Source: JAICWP01 sp035278025
GTDB taxonomy: Bacteria > Acidobacteriota > Terriglobia > Terriglobales > Acidobacteriaceae
Assembly (NCBI GenBank): GCA_035278025.1
Contig: DATEJK010000100.1
Span: forward strand, 77,237-141,236
Reading direction: 5' to 3'
Length of the DNA: 64,000 bases
Under the pieces are notes generated by a model, which saw only the letters and a program-made list of their open reading frames with translations, was not told where the DNA came from and did not search any database. Position numbers and translations under genes: made by a program. Below are positions 45,635 to 53,786 of the stretch, piece by piece. Position 1 is the stretch's first letter, and each line of letters begins with the position of its first letter.

Positions 45635-46927
45635 TTAGCGCAGCTGCCGGTTCAGGTTAAAGCCTACGAACATCCCGCTGGGAACACCGGCGCCGGGCTG
45701 CCCCAGGAAGGTGTCGCGGGTTGCGATTCGCTGTGAGGTGGTTGTCCCGGGTCCAGTTGAAAAACCAAACGTGAATGCGTGGCGCCAGATTTTCTTCTGG
45801 ATGCCAAAGGCGAACGGCGGGCGATGTATGCCAAGTTCTGTTCCGTTAACCAGGGTCGGTATTACCTCGGCGACCAGGGCAACCGTGGGGCGCACGTCCA
45901 CGCTGAGACCAGCACCCAGCGCAAAAGTATCGGCGCACGGGCGGATGTTCAGGGCGGGGTTGCTGCCCCCGGCCAACGCCTCGCTGCAGGGCCGGTAGGG
46001 TGGCGCTTGGACAATCGAAACCTCGCTGAGCATGGGCCGATTGTGCAGCGAACCGGTAGGCACAAGGTAGATCTGCGCCCGCCGGGTGATACTGCGCGAC
46101 AGTAGCAGCTCGAAGTTGCTGGTGAAATTGCGCTGGAAATTGTTCTGTCCGTCTACCGAGAAGCGCAGCGCCGCATTGAACGGCTTCCCGTCCTGCTCGG
46201 TGAGAAGATGGTAAGTGGTTCCCAATTCGATCACCCGGCCGGTAATGCTGGGCGAGCGGTAGGCGCTTACTTGCCAATTTCGCGTCACTTCATAGCGAAA
46301 GCCGAATGATGAAATCGAGAAATCATCCAAACCAAGCAGGGTCGCGCCCCGTGACGAGCCGGTGAACGCGGCTTCGTACGGGAACCGATGGGTAAAGTCC
46401 ACGACCAGTCCGTGGCGGTCCAACCGACGGCCTGTGGGCAGGTTAAAGAGAGTATCGTCACCCGAGCGGTAAGCGCGCGCGTGCTTTCTGGTCTCTTTAG
46501 GAGCCGGCGGGGTATCACCGACAGGCAATTCGCGTGCTGTCTGCGAAGTCGAATACGCGATCTCCTGCACAACCGGCTTGGCAACTTCTGTCGCCGCGGG
46601 CAGCTCGCGGACACTGCGCCGGGCCAGGTCTACGAGGTAGGTTTTGCCCTCGTGTTCCATCAATACCGTGCTGCTGGAGCCCTGCACGAAATGGATTCCC
46701 AACGCAGCCGCTTGTGCAATGTCATTGCCCGATGTCTGCTTCTGAGCGCGTGCGGCGGCGCTCACCTGGCCCAATGCCATGGTGGCGGCCAGCACCACCC
46801 CCATTGTGATCGAATAAGCTGCGCTCCGCGCGTAAAAGCAGGGACACCTATTTGCTCTCCTCACCTGGCCCAGTCCTCCCCGTTTCGCTCTTGCCCACTC
46901 CACCCCGCGGCTGATCAGCCTGATCAT
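45635..46927 (-). CDS. outer-membrane beta-barrel protein (DUF5777-like)
   Basis: A 430-residue exported protein from the ATG at 46927, which overlaps the stop of the cupredoxin gene (ATGA). The N-terminus carries a hydrophobic segment (SAAYSITMGVVLAATMALG, about 36-54) and a spacer. The rest alternates polar and aromatic strands: VDFTHRFPYEAAFTG, FRYEVTRNWQVSAYRSPSIT and FSVDGQNNFQRNFTSNFELL. FTHRF followed by an R-Y-x-x-T-x-x-W pattern is typical of DUF5777 barrels, which often accompany cupredoxins and cytochromes. Function unknown. The immediate coupling to a plastocyanin-like gene suggests a shared envelope redox or copper role. Confidence 0.72.
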   Translation of the reverse strand: MIRLISRGVEWARAKRGGLGQVRRANRCPCFYARSAAYSITMGVVLAATMALGQVSAAARAQKQTSGNDIAQAAALGIHFVQGSSSTVLMEHEGKTYLVDLARRSVRELPAATEVAKPVVQEIAYSTSQTARELPVGDTPPAPKETRKHARAYRSGDDTLFNLPTGRRLDRHGLVVDFTHRFPYEAAFTGSSRGATLLGLDDFSISSFGFRYEVTRNWQVSAYRSPSITGRVIELGTTYHLLTEQDGKPFNAALRFSVDGQNNFQRNFTSNFELLLSRSITRRAQIYLVPTGSLHNRPMLSEVSIVQAPPYRPCSEALAGGSNPALNIRPCADTFALGAGLSVDVRPTVALVAEVIPTLVNGTELGIHRPPFAFGIQKKIWRHAFTFGFSTGPGTTTSQRIATRDTFLGQPGAGVPSGMFVGFNLNRQLR

Positions 46928-47367
46928 TTCGTCACCACCACTTCTCCGAACATCTTGGAGCCTTCGTGGGGAGCGCATGCATAGCGATACGTACCCGGCA
47001 CCTCGAACGTGTGCTGGAAAGCCTTGCCCGGGCCGATAACCCCGGAACTGAATGATTGGGCTCCGTCCGGAATTTCAACGTGGTCCTCGTTTTGCACCAT
47101 TGATGGGTCGGTAGTCACGGTGTGGCTTGGTCCGCCACCGTCGTTGATCCACCGCACGGCTTCTCCTGCCTTAATAGTTACTTTTTCCGGAACGAATTTG
47201 TTGCCGGCGGTCATGTGTACCATCGCCGCCGACGCGCTTTGGTCATTGGTCTGGGGTTTGTTGATTTTGCTAGAGGCAGGCAGTGCCGCACACACCAGCA
47301 GCAGGGGCAGGAGTTGCCATAGTGCTGATTTCACTGTCGCGCTTAAACGGCGGTCTGTGATTCTCAT
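46924..47367 (-). CDS. plastocyanin-like cupredoxin
   Basis: A 147-residue exported blue-copper-type protein. The signal peptide spans about 14-31 (LWQLLPLLLVCAALPAS). The single cupredoxin domain has His82 (GPSHTV), Cys131, His134 and Met139 (CAPHEGSKM), all four candidate type I copper ligands. It probably shuttles electrons in the periplasm. It is first in a leftward run with the beta-barrel and the FkbM methyltransferase and is divergent from the ECF sigma gene, with a shared control region of about 250 bases. Confidence 0.9.
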   Translation of the reverse strand: MRITDRRLSATVKSALWQLLPLLLVCAALPASSKINKPQTNDQSASAAMVHMTAGNKFVPEKVTIKAGEAVRWINDGGGPSHTVTTDPSMVQNEDHVEIPDGAQSFSSGVIGPGKAFQHTFEVPGTYRYACAPHEGSKMFGEVVVTK

Positions 47368-47539
47368 TCCTCACTCCCGTTGTCAATAGACCGCCTCCAA
47401 TGAGCAAGGTTACGTCATATATAGCCCACCTCTGTTTCTGCACTGGAGTGTTGGCTCGCGACCTGTGTGGTTTGGCTGGATGATGCATTTTGCTTGGGTG
47501 CAAGGTGTCACGGCGAGTTTGCATTCTTTTTACAAATGT

Positions 47540-47569
47540 TTGACAACTGCTATTTCTGCCTTCGCTATC
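47540..47569 (+). promoter_or_regulatory. candidate promoter of the sigma-factor gene
   Basis: A perfect TTGACA -35 hexamer at 47540-47545 is followed at 18 bases by GCTATC, a poor -10 match. It lies about 50 bases upstream of the GTG start of the ECF sigma gene in an otherwise gene-free stretch. The -35 match is the only strong part, so this is a tentative call. Confidence 0.25.
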
Positions 47570-47620
47570 TTCACGCCATCGTTACCGCGTACTAGATCCA
47601 GGTCGGTAAGGGAGGGCACT

Positions 47621-48325
47621 GTGGTGCTTTCGGCGATGGAGCAGGCGAACGTTAGTGATTCATCGGACGAAGATCTGGTTCAAAAGATCCTCCAAGGCGA
47701 CGTTCTGCTGTTTGAGATCATCATGCGGCGCCACGGTCAAAGGCTGTATCGAGTGGCGCGTGGAATCTTGCGGAACAAGTGGGAGGCCGAAGACGTGATG
47801 CAAGCGGCTTATGTTCGCGCTTACCAGCACCTATCACAGTTTGCCGGCCGCGCCAAATTTTCCACTTGGCTGACGCGCATCGCCGTGCACGAGGCCCTTA
47901 ACCGTCTTGAGGAGCGGGCCCGGGTTCGCTACATCGAGGAGATGAGCGGTCCGGAGTCGCCGGCCAGCGACATGGTCCGCTGCCAGGATCCAACGCCCGA
48001 ACAAAGTGTCTGTTCTCGCGAGCATGCTCGGATGCTGCAGAGGGCGGTCCAGGCCTTGCCCCCCAAATACCGTGTTGTGGTCATGATGCGTGATTTGGAA
48101 GAAATGAGTGTTGCGGAGACCGCCACTTGCCTCGACATAACAGAAGAAAACGTCAAGGTTCGCCTTCACCGTGCCCGTGCCATGCTACGCAGCGCCCTCT
48201 ATGCTCGAGTGAATGGCAGGCCATTCCAAGAACGCCTACTCCCGGCCACTGCGCACCAGATTTCTCATTGCCGGCCTCCCACCGTCCGTAAGGAGGCGCT
48301 GGCTGAGGCTGTGGAATGTCAGTGA
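47621..48325 (+). CDS. ECF-type RNA polymerase sigma factor
   Basis: A 234-residue sigma-70-family factor with region 2 (LFEIIMRRHGQRLYRVARGI, then WEAEDVMQAAYVRAY and FSTWLTRIAVHEALNRL) and region 4 (ALPPKYRVVVMMRDLEEMSV, then ENVKVRLHRARAMLR). Region 3 is absent, as in ECF factors. GTG at 47621 is chosen because GGGAGG lies 6 bases upstream; an ATG at 47636 is possible. No anti-sigma gene is adjacent: the next gene is a cupredoxin. The C-terminus has a Cys/His-bearing tail of about 40 residues. Its regulon is unknown; flanking copper proteins are candidates. Confidence 0.9.
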   Translation: MVLSAMEQANVSDSSDEDLVQKILQGDVLLFEIIMRRHGQRLYRVARGILRNKWEAEDVMQAAYVRAYQHLSQFAGRAKFSTWLTRIAVHEALNRLEERARVRYIEEMSGPESPASDMVRCQDPTPEQSVCSREHARMLQRAVQALPPKYRVVVMMRDLEEMSVAETATCLDITEENVKVRLHRARAMLRSALYARVNGRPFQERLLPATAHQISHCRPPTVRKEALAEAVECQ

Positions 48326-48489
48326 CAATTGACAGAAACGTTACAAACCGCTGACAAGCTCCGAAGGGGAGGTAAGTATGCTGGAGCCTTACTGTGCATT
48401 GCTTCTTTGAACAACAACAAACTTGGGGTGAGCCTCGCAATCTTGAGCAGTGGAGAATCCCGTTGGCCCCTTCCTCAGTATCAACCTTG

Positions 48490-49086
48490 ATGAAATCTTC
48501 CTATCACCATGGTGCGACGTTCTTGGTTATGTTCCTGGCAGGAGGCATGACCCTTCCCCTTTGTGCGGGAACCCTGAGCGGAAACATAAAAGCGACTCAT
48601 GGTGAATCCATTATCTACCTCGCCCCGCTGCACCCGCGGGAGTCTGCCCGCCCCGGGCAGGTCTACACGATTCACCAGAAGAGCATGCAATTTGTCCCCC
48701 GTGTTCTCGCCGTACCGCAGGGCGCCACGGTCGAATTTCCCAATGAAGATCTCGCTCCGCATAATGTGTACTGGAAATCTATCGGCGGAAATCCCCGCTT
48801 GGCTCACGATTTGGGAATCATTGGCCGCGGCCATCAGGCAAGCTGGACCTTTAATCATCCTGGCGACGTTGCGATCTTGTGCAGCTTTCATCGCGAAATG
48901 TCAGCTCACATCATTGTCGCCCCCTCACCGTACTTTGCTAAAGCAGACGCGATCCTGGGCGATTACTTCATCGCAGGAGTGCCTGACGGCAAATACAAAG
49001 TCAGTGTATGGCACAACGGAACGGTTACCTCGAAATTGATTACCGTGGCTGGGGACACAAAGGCGAGCTTTACCCTGACGCACTAG
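48490..49086 (+). CDS. periplasmic cupredoxin-like protein 2
   Basis: A 198-residue exported protein starting at ATG 48490 (signal peptide TFLVMFLAGGMTLPLCAG). Candidate copper ligands are His91 (APHNVY), Cys131, His134 and Met137 (CSFHREM). A regulatory-like C-terminal segment (DYFIAGVPDGKYKVSVWHNG) mirrors the one in the protein at 11980. The two share the layout Q-V-x-x-x-H-Q-K, pre-domain, cupredoxin, then a beta-sandwich tail. It follows the ECF sigma gene by about 165 bases and may be in its regulon. Confidence 0.82.
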   Translation: MKSSYHHGATFLVMFLAGGMTLPLCAGTLSGNIKATHGESIIYLAPLHPRESARPGQVYTIHQKSMQFVPRVLAVPQGATVEFPNEDLAPHNVYWKSIGGNPRLAHDLGIIGRGHQASWTFNHPGDVAILCSFHREMSAHIIVAPSPYFAKADAILGDYFIAGVPDGKYKVSVWHNGTVTSKLITVAGDTKASFTLTH

Positions 49087-49289
49087 CCCAATCGGCTGCT
49101 GCCACAGCACCCGTAGCCGAATCACGACCTGGTCCCCTTTGGCGCTCTCTGCAGCAGCGGATCGTAACCCTTTTGGCACAGGATGTCGTGGACCTGGACC
49201 CCAAATATAAACTTTGGATGTTTACCTGCTTCGCGATTGGAATTGTCACCATGTCAGCGCTGCTGGCGGTCTTCATTGTGACCCACTGA
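49008..49289 (+). CDS. small single-helix membrane protein (tentative)
   Basis: A 93-residue reading frame whose first 26 codons overlap the end of the cupredoxin gene in another frame. The C-terminal part looks coding: an amphipathic basic stretch (LWRSLQQRIVTLLAQDVVDL), a KYKLWMF boundary and one strong membrane helix (CFAIGIVTMSALLAVFIVTH). It would be a C-tail-anchored protein. The true start may be an internal TTG or GTG after 49086. Nothing points to a function; proximity to the cupredoxin suggests a membrane partner or anchor. Confidence 0.4.
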   Translation: MAQRNGYLEIDYRGWGHKGELYPDALAQSAAATAPVAESRPGPLWRSLQQRIVTLLAQDVVDLDPKYKLWMFTCFAIGIVTMSALLAVFIVTH

Positions 49290-49305
49290 ACCTCGCGCGT
49301 GGCCG

Positions 49306-50307
49306 TCACACCAACGCCCTCAAAGCCAGCCCTATAGTGGAAAGCAGCATATCCGCCCGGCAAGACGGCTGGAGCTGCGAGTTGCGGCGTGCCTGTCCAA
49401 GCGCACGTCGCGCACAGCCCAGATAAAAGCGGGTACGACCGGCGCGGAGCGTGCTTCCTTCGATGTAGCGTGAGAAAAAGGCCTGGTGCAGAAGCTTATT
49501 GCCTGTCAAAGCGCGGCGCGCCTCCATCGGCGACAATGACTCACCTTCAAACCAGAAGCGCCTCAATGCCTGCAGCGTCTCGACCTCCAGGCCGTTATTC
49601 CCCAGTAGCCAGTTGACGTTCCTGCGGGAAACTTCTTCAGAAAGCCGCCGCAGCTCCCCAGACCGCGCCGAAGCTCCGAGCGGATTGATTCGATACCTGA
49701 CCAGCACCTCGCCTATATTGGCCGTTCGATGCTTCCGGTTGATCCGCGACAGAAGTTCATAATCCTCAGCTAGCCAGGCCAGTTCGCCCTGCTCGGCATA
49801 ACCACCGGTCTCCCCCAGTACGGAGCGTCGCACCATGACGGAGGTATGTATGAACGGATTCCAGAAAAGTAAAGCCCACTTAATCTCCAGATCTCGGGTT
49901 GGGGGGTAGCTCATCGTTCCATCGTCGCGCCCGGCCTCCCCGATCACGGCCGCATATGCTCCCGCCCCACCAAGGGGCGGATTCTTGGCCAAAAATTCTG
50001 CTTGCGACTCCAGGCGATGAGGCAAGGAGATGTCGTCTGCATCTTGGATGGCGATAAGAGGAGCACGGGCCATGCGCAGAGCGCAATTGCGCGCGCCTCC
50101 AGGACCGAGGCGGCATTCGTTGCGCAGTATGCATATGCGCGGGTCGTTGTACTTCGCCAACACCTCCGCTGTCGCATCTGTGGACGCATCATCCACAACT
50201 ATGAGTTCCAACTTAGTGAGCGTCTGGGAAAGAATGCTGTTCACGGCTTCACGTAGGTGTGCTTCGCCGTTGTGTACTGCCATGACGACGGAAACCGCTG
50301 GCGGCAT
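49306..50307 (-). CDS. GT2-family glycosyltransferase
   Basis: A 333-residue GT-A glycosyltransferase with SVVMAVHNGEAHLREAVNSI, LIVVDDASTDAT, AIQDADDISLPHRL (the DxD metal site reads DAD) and LLFWNPFIHTSVMVRRSVL plus AEDYELLSRI. The C-terminal 80 residues are helical. It is 9 bases after the FkbM methyltransferase gene and probably co-transcribed with it. Substrate unknown; the pair would glycosylate and methylate a surface glycan. Confidence 0.9.
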   Translation of the reverse strand: MPPAVSVVMAVHNGEAHLREAVNSILSQTLTKLELIVVDDASTDATAEVLAKYNDPRICILRNECRLGPGGARNCALRMARAPLIAIQDADDISLPHRLESQAEFLAKNPPLGGAGAYAAVIGEAGRDDGTMSYPPTRDLEIKWALLFWNPFIHTSVMVRRSVLGETGGYAEQGELAWLAEDYELLSRINRKHRTANIGEVLVRYRINPLGASARSGELRRLSEEVSRRNVNWLLGNNGLEVETLQALRRFWFEGESLSPMEARRALTGNKLLHQAFFSRYIEGSTLRAGRTRFYLGCARRALGQARRNSQLQPSCRADMLLSTIGLALRALV

Positions 50308-50316
50308 AACGCGGAA

Positions 50317-51276
50317 CTACGCTCCGGCCCTGCGGCAGGCATAAATCATTCCGGTTTCCTCACCCGGGGTCAACGACAGGACGTCGAAACCCGCGCCGGC
50401 CAGGGCCTGGACCAATTCCGTAGGGCCATACTTGTGCCACTCGATCAGGAAAACGTGCACTTGGCGCAACAAATCTTCTCGCTGCAAGTCGGCAATGATC
50501 CTGTATTCACATCCTTCGCAATCCATCTTCACAATTATTGCCGCCCGCTGGTACTTCGCCCGTAATTGGCGGACCACCTCGCTTGCACTGCGAACCTTTA
50601 CCGTGACGCGGCTCACGCCGTCGCTGCGATGATAATGCCGGAATTCCGGTGTCAAACCGTTCACTCCGGCAGCCCCACGCCAATGCGGCGAGTAGTCGAA
50701 AGTCATCTCTCCGGCAGCATCACTCAACCCACAATTGTGTGGGCTGATCTTGACCCCCAAATCGCGATTCCGCTCGAGGTTGCGTAAGGCTCTGCTATAA
50801 GTTGCGGGAACAGGCTCATAGGACCATACGGCGCCGACTTGCGCTTGGGCGGCAAATTGTAAACTCGCGAAGCCGACATTCATGCCGATATCGAGCACTA
50901 CAGCCCCGGCAGCGCTCAAATGCAGGTTGTAAACTCCGTTCGCAACCACCTCTCTCAAGATGAACAGTTCCTCCTCGTTCTCTACCGCCACAGTGAAGGA
51001 GGGAGTTTGGGCAATGATGTCGCTGCCCGCATTCGCAAACTGCACACCGGCGCGCTTCAAAGCACGGGCTTGCCACAATGCTGCCAACAACCCATGGTGA
51101 GCAGGTCCGAGACTAATTCCCAGCTCCGCCACCCAATATGCGCGTTTCTCGCGCCTGTACCCAACTTCTGCTGGATGAATACGACACTCCGCCATCCTGC
51201 TCGCCGCTTCGTAGTCCCCGACGTAGCACAAATTGCGAAATACCCGGCCTTGTCTCACGATGCTTGAAAGCAACAC
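50317..51276 (-). CDS. FkbM-family methyltransferase 2
   Basis: A 319-residue FkbM enzyme. The N-terminal about 110 residues are an extra region before the domain. The core has VLDIGMNVGFASLQFAAQA, SYEPVPATYSRALRNLERN, SASEVVRQL, IIVKMDCEGCEYRII (the FkbM signature, with C replacing V) and FLIEWHK. It is the first gene of the leftward pair with the GT2. Distinct from the FkbM at 44772 in having the N-terminal extension, so probably not a recent duplicate. Confidence 0.87.
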   Translation of the reverse strand: MLLSSIVRQGRVFRNLCYVGDYEAASRMAECRIHPAEVGYRREKRAYWVAELGISLGPAHHGLLAALWQARALKRAGVQFANAGSDIIAQTPSFTVAVENEEELFILREVVANGVYNLHLSAAGAVVLDIGMNVGFASLQFAAQAQVGAVWSYEPVPATYSRALRNLERNRDLGVKISPHNCGLSDAAGEMTFDYSPHWRGAAGVNGLTPEFRHYHRSDGVSRVTVKVRSASEVVRQLRAKYQRAAIIVKMDCEGCEYRIIADLQREDLLRQVHVFLIEWHKYGPTELVQALAGAGFDVLSLTPGEETGMIYACRRAGA

Positions 51277-51445
51277 TTAATGTCACTCGCCTTCGAAAGT
51301 TTGCCGACCCCCATCAACTCGGTGACAAGACCCGTATAGGCGGAAAAAGATACAAAAACGGGCTGGGAAATGTGACCTGGTCAAAGCAGTCTCGTAACCC
51401 TTCTGCCTGGCAAAGGTCTATTGCCACATAGGTGTACATTCCTTC

Positions 51446-52033
51446 GTGAGCAGCCCATCCGCCCTTGACCGCCAATCTTTGAGCAGCGGACGAGTGCATC
51501 AGCAAGGCTCCCTTGCAGTCAGCCAGAGCAGTAGCAGAAATTTTGCCTCAGCGGCGTATGTGGCCCTGTTGTTTCTTTGTGTGGTCATTGTGCCCTGGAA
51601 GGTGGCCCTGACTAAGCAGTACACCTTGATGGCATGGTCTGATTCAGCTGGGCAAACCTATCCCTGGTCGCAGTTCATGGCGGCGACCTTTAGGGTAACA
51701 ACCGAGAATCAGCGAACGGTCTTTTTGGTTATAAGTGAGACTTCATATCCTGGTTGGAGCGCCACTATAAACGGCAAGCGTCAACGCGTTTTTCGGACCG
51801 ACGGGGCTCTGATGGGCTTGTTTGTCCAGCCCGGACGGAACCTGGTTGATTTTGTGTTTAGGCCCAAATACCTTGTCTTTTCTTTGGCGCTGCCTCTCAT
51901 TGCCGTCGCATTTCTCCTCGCGGCTACTGCCTATCAGTTATTGCGCACGCCATTCCTGCTCTCTGAGTGGGTTGGTCTCCTAAAAATCGCCTGGGCTCCC
52001 AGGGAAACCGTTGCGAAATTCGAGAGAAAATAA
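51446..52033 (+). CDS. YfhO-like membrane protein fragment or short relative
   Basis: A 195-residue protein (GTG start). It has an N-terminal helix (AAYVALLFLCVVIVPWKVAL), a soluble part and a closing helix (LVFSLALPLIAVAFLLAATA). The middle TSYPGWSATINGKRQRVF, then GALMGLFVQPGRNLVDFVFRP, matches the C-terminal segment of YfhO-type glycosyl-lipid membrane proteins, which are normally about 800 residues. Only the C-terminal part is present, so it is either an eroded copy or a small stand-alone derivative. It lies just outside the left end of the tRNA-Lys island, so truncation by that insertion or an older rearrangement is possible. Confidence 0.6.
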   Translation: MSSPSALDRQSLSSGRVHQQGSLAVSQSSSRNFASAAYVALLFLCVVIVPWKVALTKQYTLMAWSDSAGQTYPWSQFMAATFRVTTENQRTVFLVISETSYPGWSATINGKRQRVFRTDGALMGLFVQPGRNLVDFVFRPKYLVFSLALPLIAVAFLLAATAYQLLRTPFLLSEWVGLLKIAWAPRETVAKFERK

Positions 52034-52097
52034 GACGTGGACTACAGACCGGTGATCAGTAGGTGTAATTCGTTATACAAGTTGTCAAAAGAATTTT

Positions 52098-52135
52098 GTG
52101 AGCGCGGAAGGAATCGAACCTTCAACCTACTGATT
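52098..52135 (-). repeat. left attachment-site repeat (partial tRNA-Lys copy)
   Basis: Identical over 38 bases to the 3' part of the tRNA-Lys gene at 56561-56598 (variable, T-arm and 3' acceptor parts plus part of the anticodon stem). The 5' half of a tRNA does not follow, so it is not a functional tRNA. Beyond the repeat the CCA end is also altered to CAA. This is the expected attL of an element inserted at a tRNA 3' end. Confidence 0.85.
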
Positions 52136-52179
52136 TTGAATCAGAAACCACAAACAAATGGTTTCAACGGTTTCCCAAC

Positions 52180-52237
52180 CGTTTTCGTGATCACAAATAG
52201 GCGGATTTAGGCGAGGTTGTTCCCTAGTGTGTTCCCC
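52180..52237 (+). repeat. left end inverted-repeat-like motifs of the island
   Basis: Two blocks (52180-52198, centred on TTTTCGTGATCA, and 52216-52237, centred on GTTCCCTAG) recur in inverted orientation near the right end (56505-56521 and 56483-56503). The blocks keep their order relative to the island ends. They are probable recombinase-binding arm remnants or ends of a degraded integrase gene. Confidence 0.55.
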
Positions 52238-52277
52238 GGGAAGTAAAGGGTACGATGGAGTGAGTGAATCTCAACCC

Positions 52278-53047
52278 TCATCGCGATTCCAAGAACTTAG
52301 AACTTGCGGCGTTGAACTCGGCGGCTTGCTCAAGATTCGGCATATGGCCAGCGTCCCGGATCACACGATCTCGGAGCCCGGAATGCGTTCGTGCATGAAT
52401 TGCATATCGGACACGGGCGTATACACATCCTGATCGCCTACGATGATCAGCGTCGGAACACTGATCTGCGCGAGTAAGGGCGTATAGTCCATGCGCTCAG
52501 CGCGTCCTCGTAGCGCTGCTGCTGCTCCTCTGGGAGAAGTGGTTTTCATCATATGTTGTACGTGCGCGGCGACTGCAGGCATCGACTGGTCGTGATGCGG
52601 AGTGATCATCTTCGGCAACTCCTCCATGCTGTATCGCTCCATGCCCTCGGCTAGCAAACGTTCGGCGGTGGCGAGACGGAGTTGCCTACGTTCGGAGGCA
52701 TCCAATTGCGCAAACGTATCGGCGAGCACGAGGCCGCCGATCCGTTGCGGGAACTACCGGTAGCATTCGAGAGCGATCTGTCCTCCCATCGAAAGCCCAC
52801 CGAGAATAAATCGGTCAATGCCGAGTCGGTCGACAAGTTCTGCGATGTCCGCAGCGAACTCAGAAAGTAACGTCTTGTCAGAATCGATGGGTTGGCCACC
52901 ATATCCGCCCAGGTCGGGAGCGATGACGCGGTAGCTTGAACGCAAGAAATCGATCTGCGGCGCCCACACGGAGCGGTTAAAAGGATGGCCTTGGATCAGA
53001 ACGATCGGGAAACCACTGCCAACATCATCGTGAGCACTCATCTTCAT
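52278..53047 (-). pseudogene. alpha/beta-hydrolase pseudogene
   Basis: Reading leftward from ATG 53047, an alpha/beta-hydrolase is clear: IVLIQGHPFNRSVWAPQ, VIAPDLGGYGGQ and the nucleophile elbow GGLSMGGQIA. An in-frame TAG then interrupts it (bases 52754-52756), after which RIGGLVLADTFAQL continues in the same frame, with LIIVGDQDVYTP for the acid loop. A frameshift near 52363 is needed to reach the catalytic-histidine segment RDAGHMPNLEQAAEF, which ends with a stop at 52278. So there are at least one nonsense mutation and one frameshift. The start overlaps the preceding fragment by 4 bases (ATGA), so an intact coupled gene once existed. Confidence 0.75.
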
Positions 53048-53349
53048 AGATATAAATTCGTCAACACTTTTTCAGCCGTCGTGATGCGAACGTCGCCGAC
53101 GTTCGCCGGTCGGATGAGATCGATGATCGCTTTCGCAAACGCGATTGGATTTTCTTCGGGAGCGGCGTCAGGGATACGCAACGCCGTGACGTCTTCAGCA
53201 ACCTCGCGCATCATCATTTGCTCCAGCACAGCGCCCGAAATGCTGATGGTGCCCCAAACGGCCAGAGCCGGGATTGTCAACTTTCCATTGCGCTTCAAGG
53301 AATCGCGATTGCCGCCAGCATCCCAAGGTTGTGTGCGTGGTTCAACCAT
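53044..53349 (-). pseudogene. truncated alpha/beta-hydrolase C-terminal fragment
   Basis: A 101-residue frame containing only the C-terminal part of an epoxide-hydrolase-like alpha/beta-hydrolase: LTIPALAVWGTISISGAVLE, VAEDVTALRIPDAA and AFAKAIIDLI. The nucleophile half is missing, and the expected His of the catalytic histidine loop (usually D-A-x-H) reads DAAPEENP, without His. It starts inside the end of the SnoaL-like gene. Probably a deletion remnant, not a working enzyme. Confidence 0.55.
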
Positions 53350-53725
53350 GCAATGCTCCGACGAACGCTTCGCCGCGTTCTATCAATCCATCGGACCTAA
53401 AATGCATCAATTCGCATCTACGCACCTGACGCTCCAGCTCAGTGGAAACATAGACGATCAAGAGCGCTTGGTTTTTTTCATCCCAAACAACAGACTCAAG
53501 CGCGAACTGAAGCGGAGACGAGCGGGAACGCAGCGCTTTAGTCCAATAAGCACGCAGGGCGTCTCTTCCATGAACTTCTGCGCTGCCGGTGACGGTCGCC
53601 GCCAAAGGGCTTACGAAAGTGGCATCGCCGGCATAATGAGCCAGAACTCCTTCGACATCGGAGCGGTTCCACGCTTCAATCCAAGCCCGAGCAAACGTTT
53701 CAGATACACACTTGCTCATCTTCAT
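53342..53725 (-). CDS. SnoaL-like/NTF2-fold protein
   Basis: A 127-residue protein of the SnoaL/NTF2 superfamily: FARAWIEAWNRSDVEGVLAH, YAGDATFVSPLA, GRDALRAYWTKAL and ALLIVYVSTELERQVRRCEL. It is a small cone-shaped fold used by cyclases, isomerases and unknown enzymes. It is first in a leftward run with the hydrolase fragments. Specific activity not assignable. Confidence 0.8.
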   Translation of the reverse strand: MKMSKCVSETFARAWIEAWNRSDVEGVLAHYAGDATFVSPLAATVTGSAEVHGRDALRAYWTKALRSRSSPLQFALESVVWDEKNQALLIVYVSTELERQVRRCELMHFRSDGLIERGEAFVGALHG

Positions 53726-53786
53726 TCAGCCTCCCGATACCTGTTTGCAGGTTTTCTGCCCTGAGCCGTGCTGCCGCCGGCGTGCA

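Noticed and set aside
52098..52176. A second tRNA gene
   Set aside because: Only the 3' half matches tRNA-Lys; the 5' half, D arm and acceptor partner are missing, so it is an attachment-site copy.
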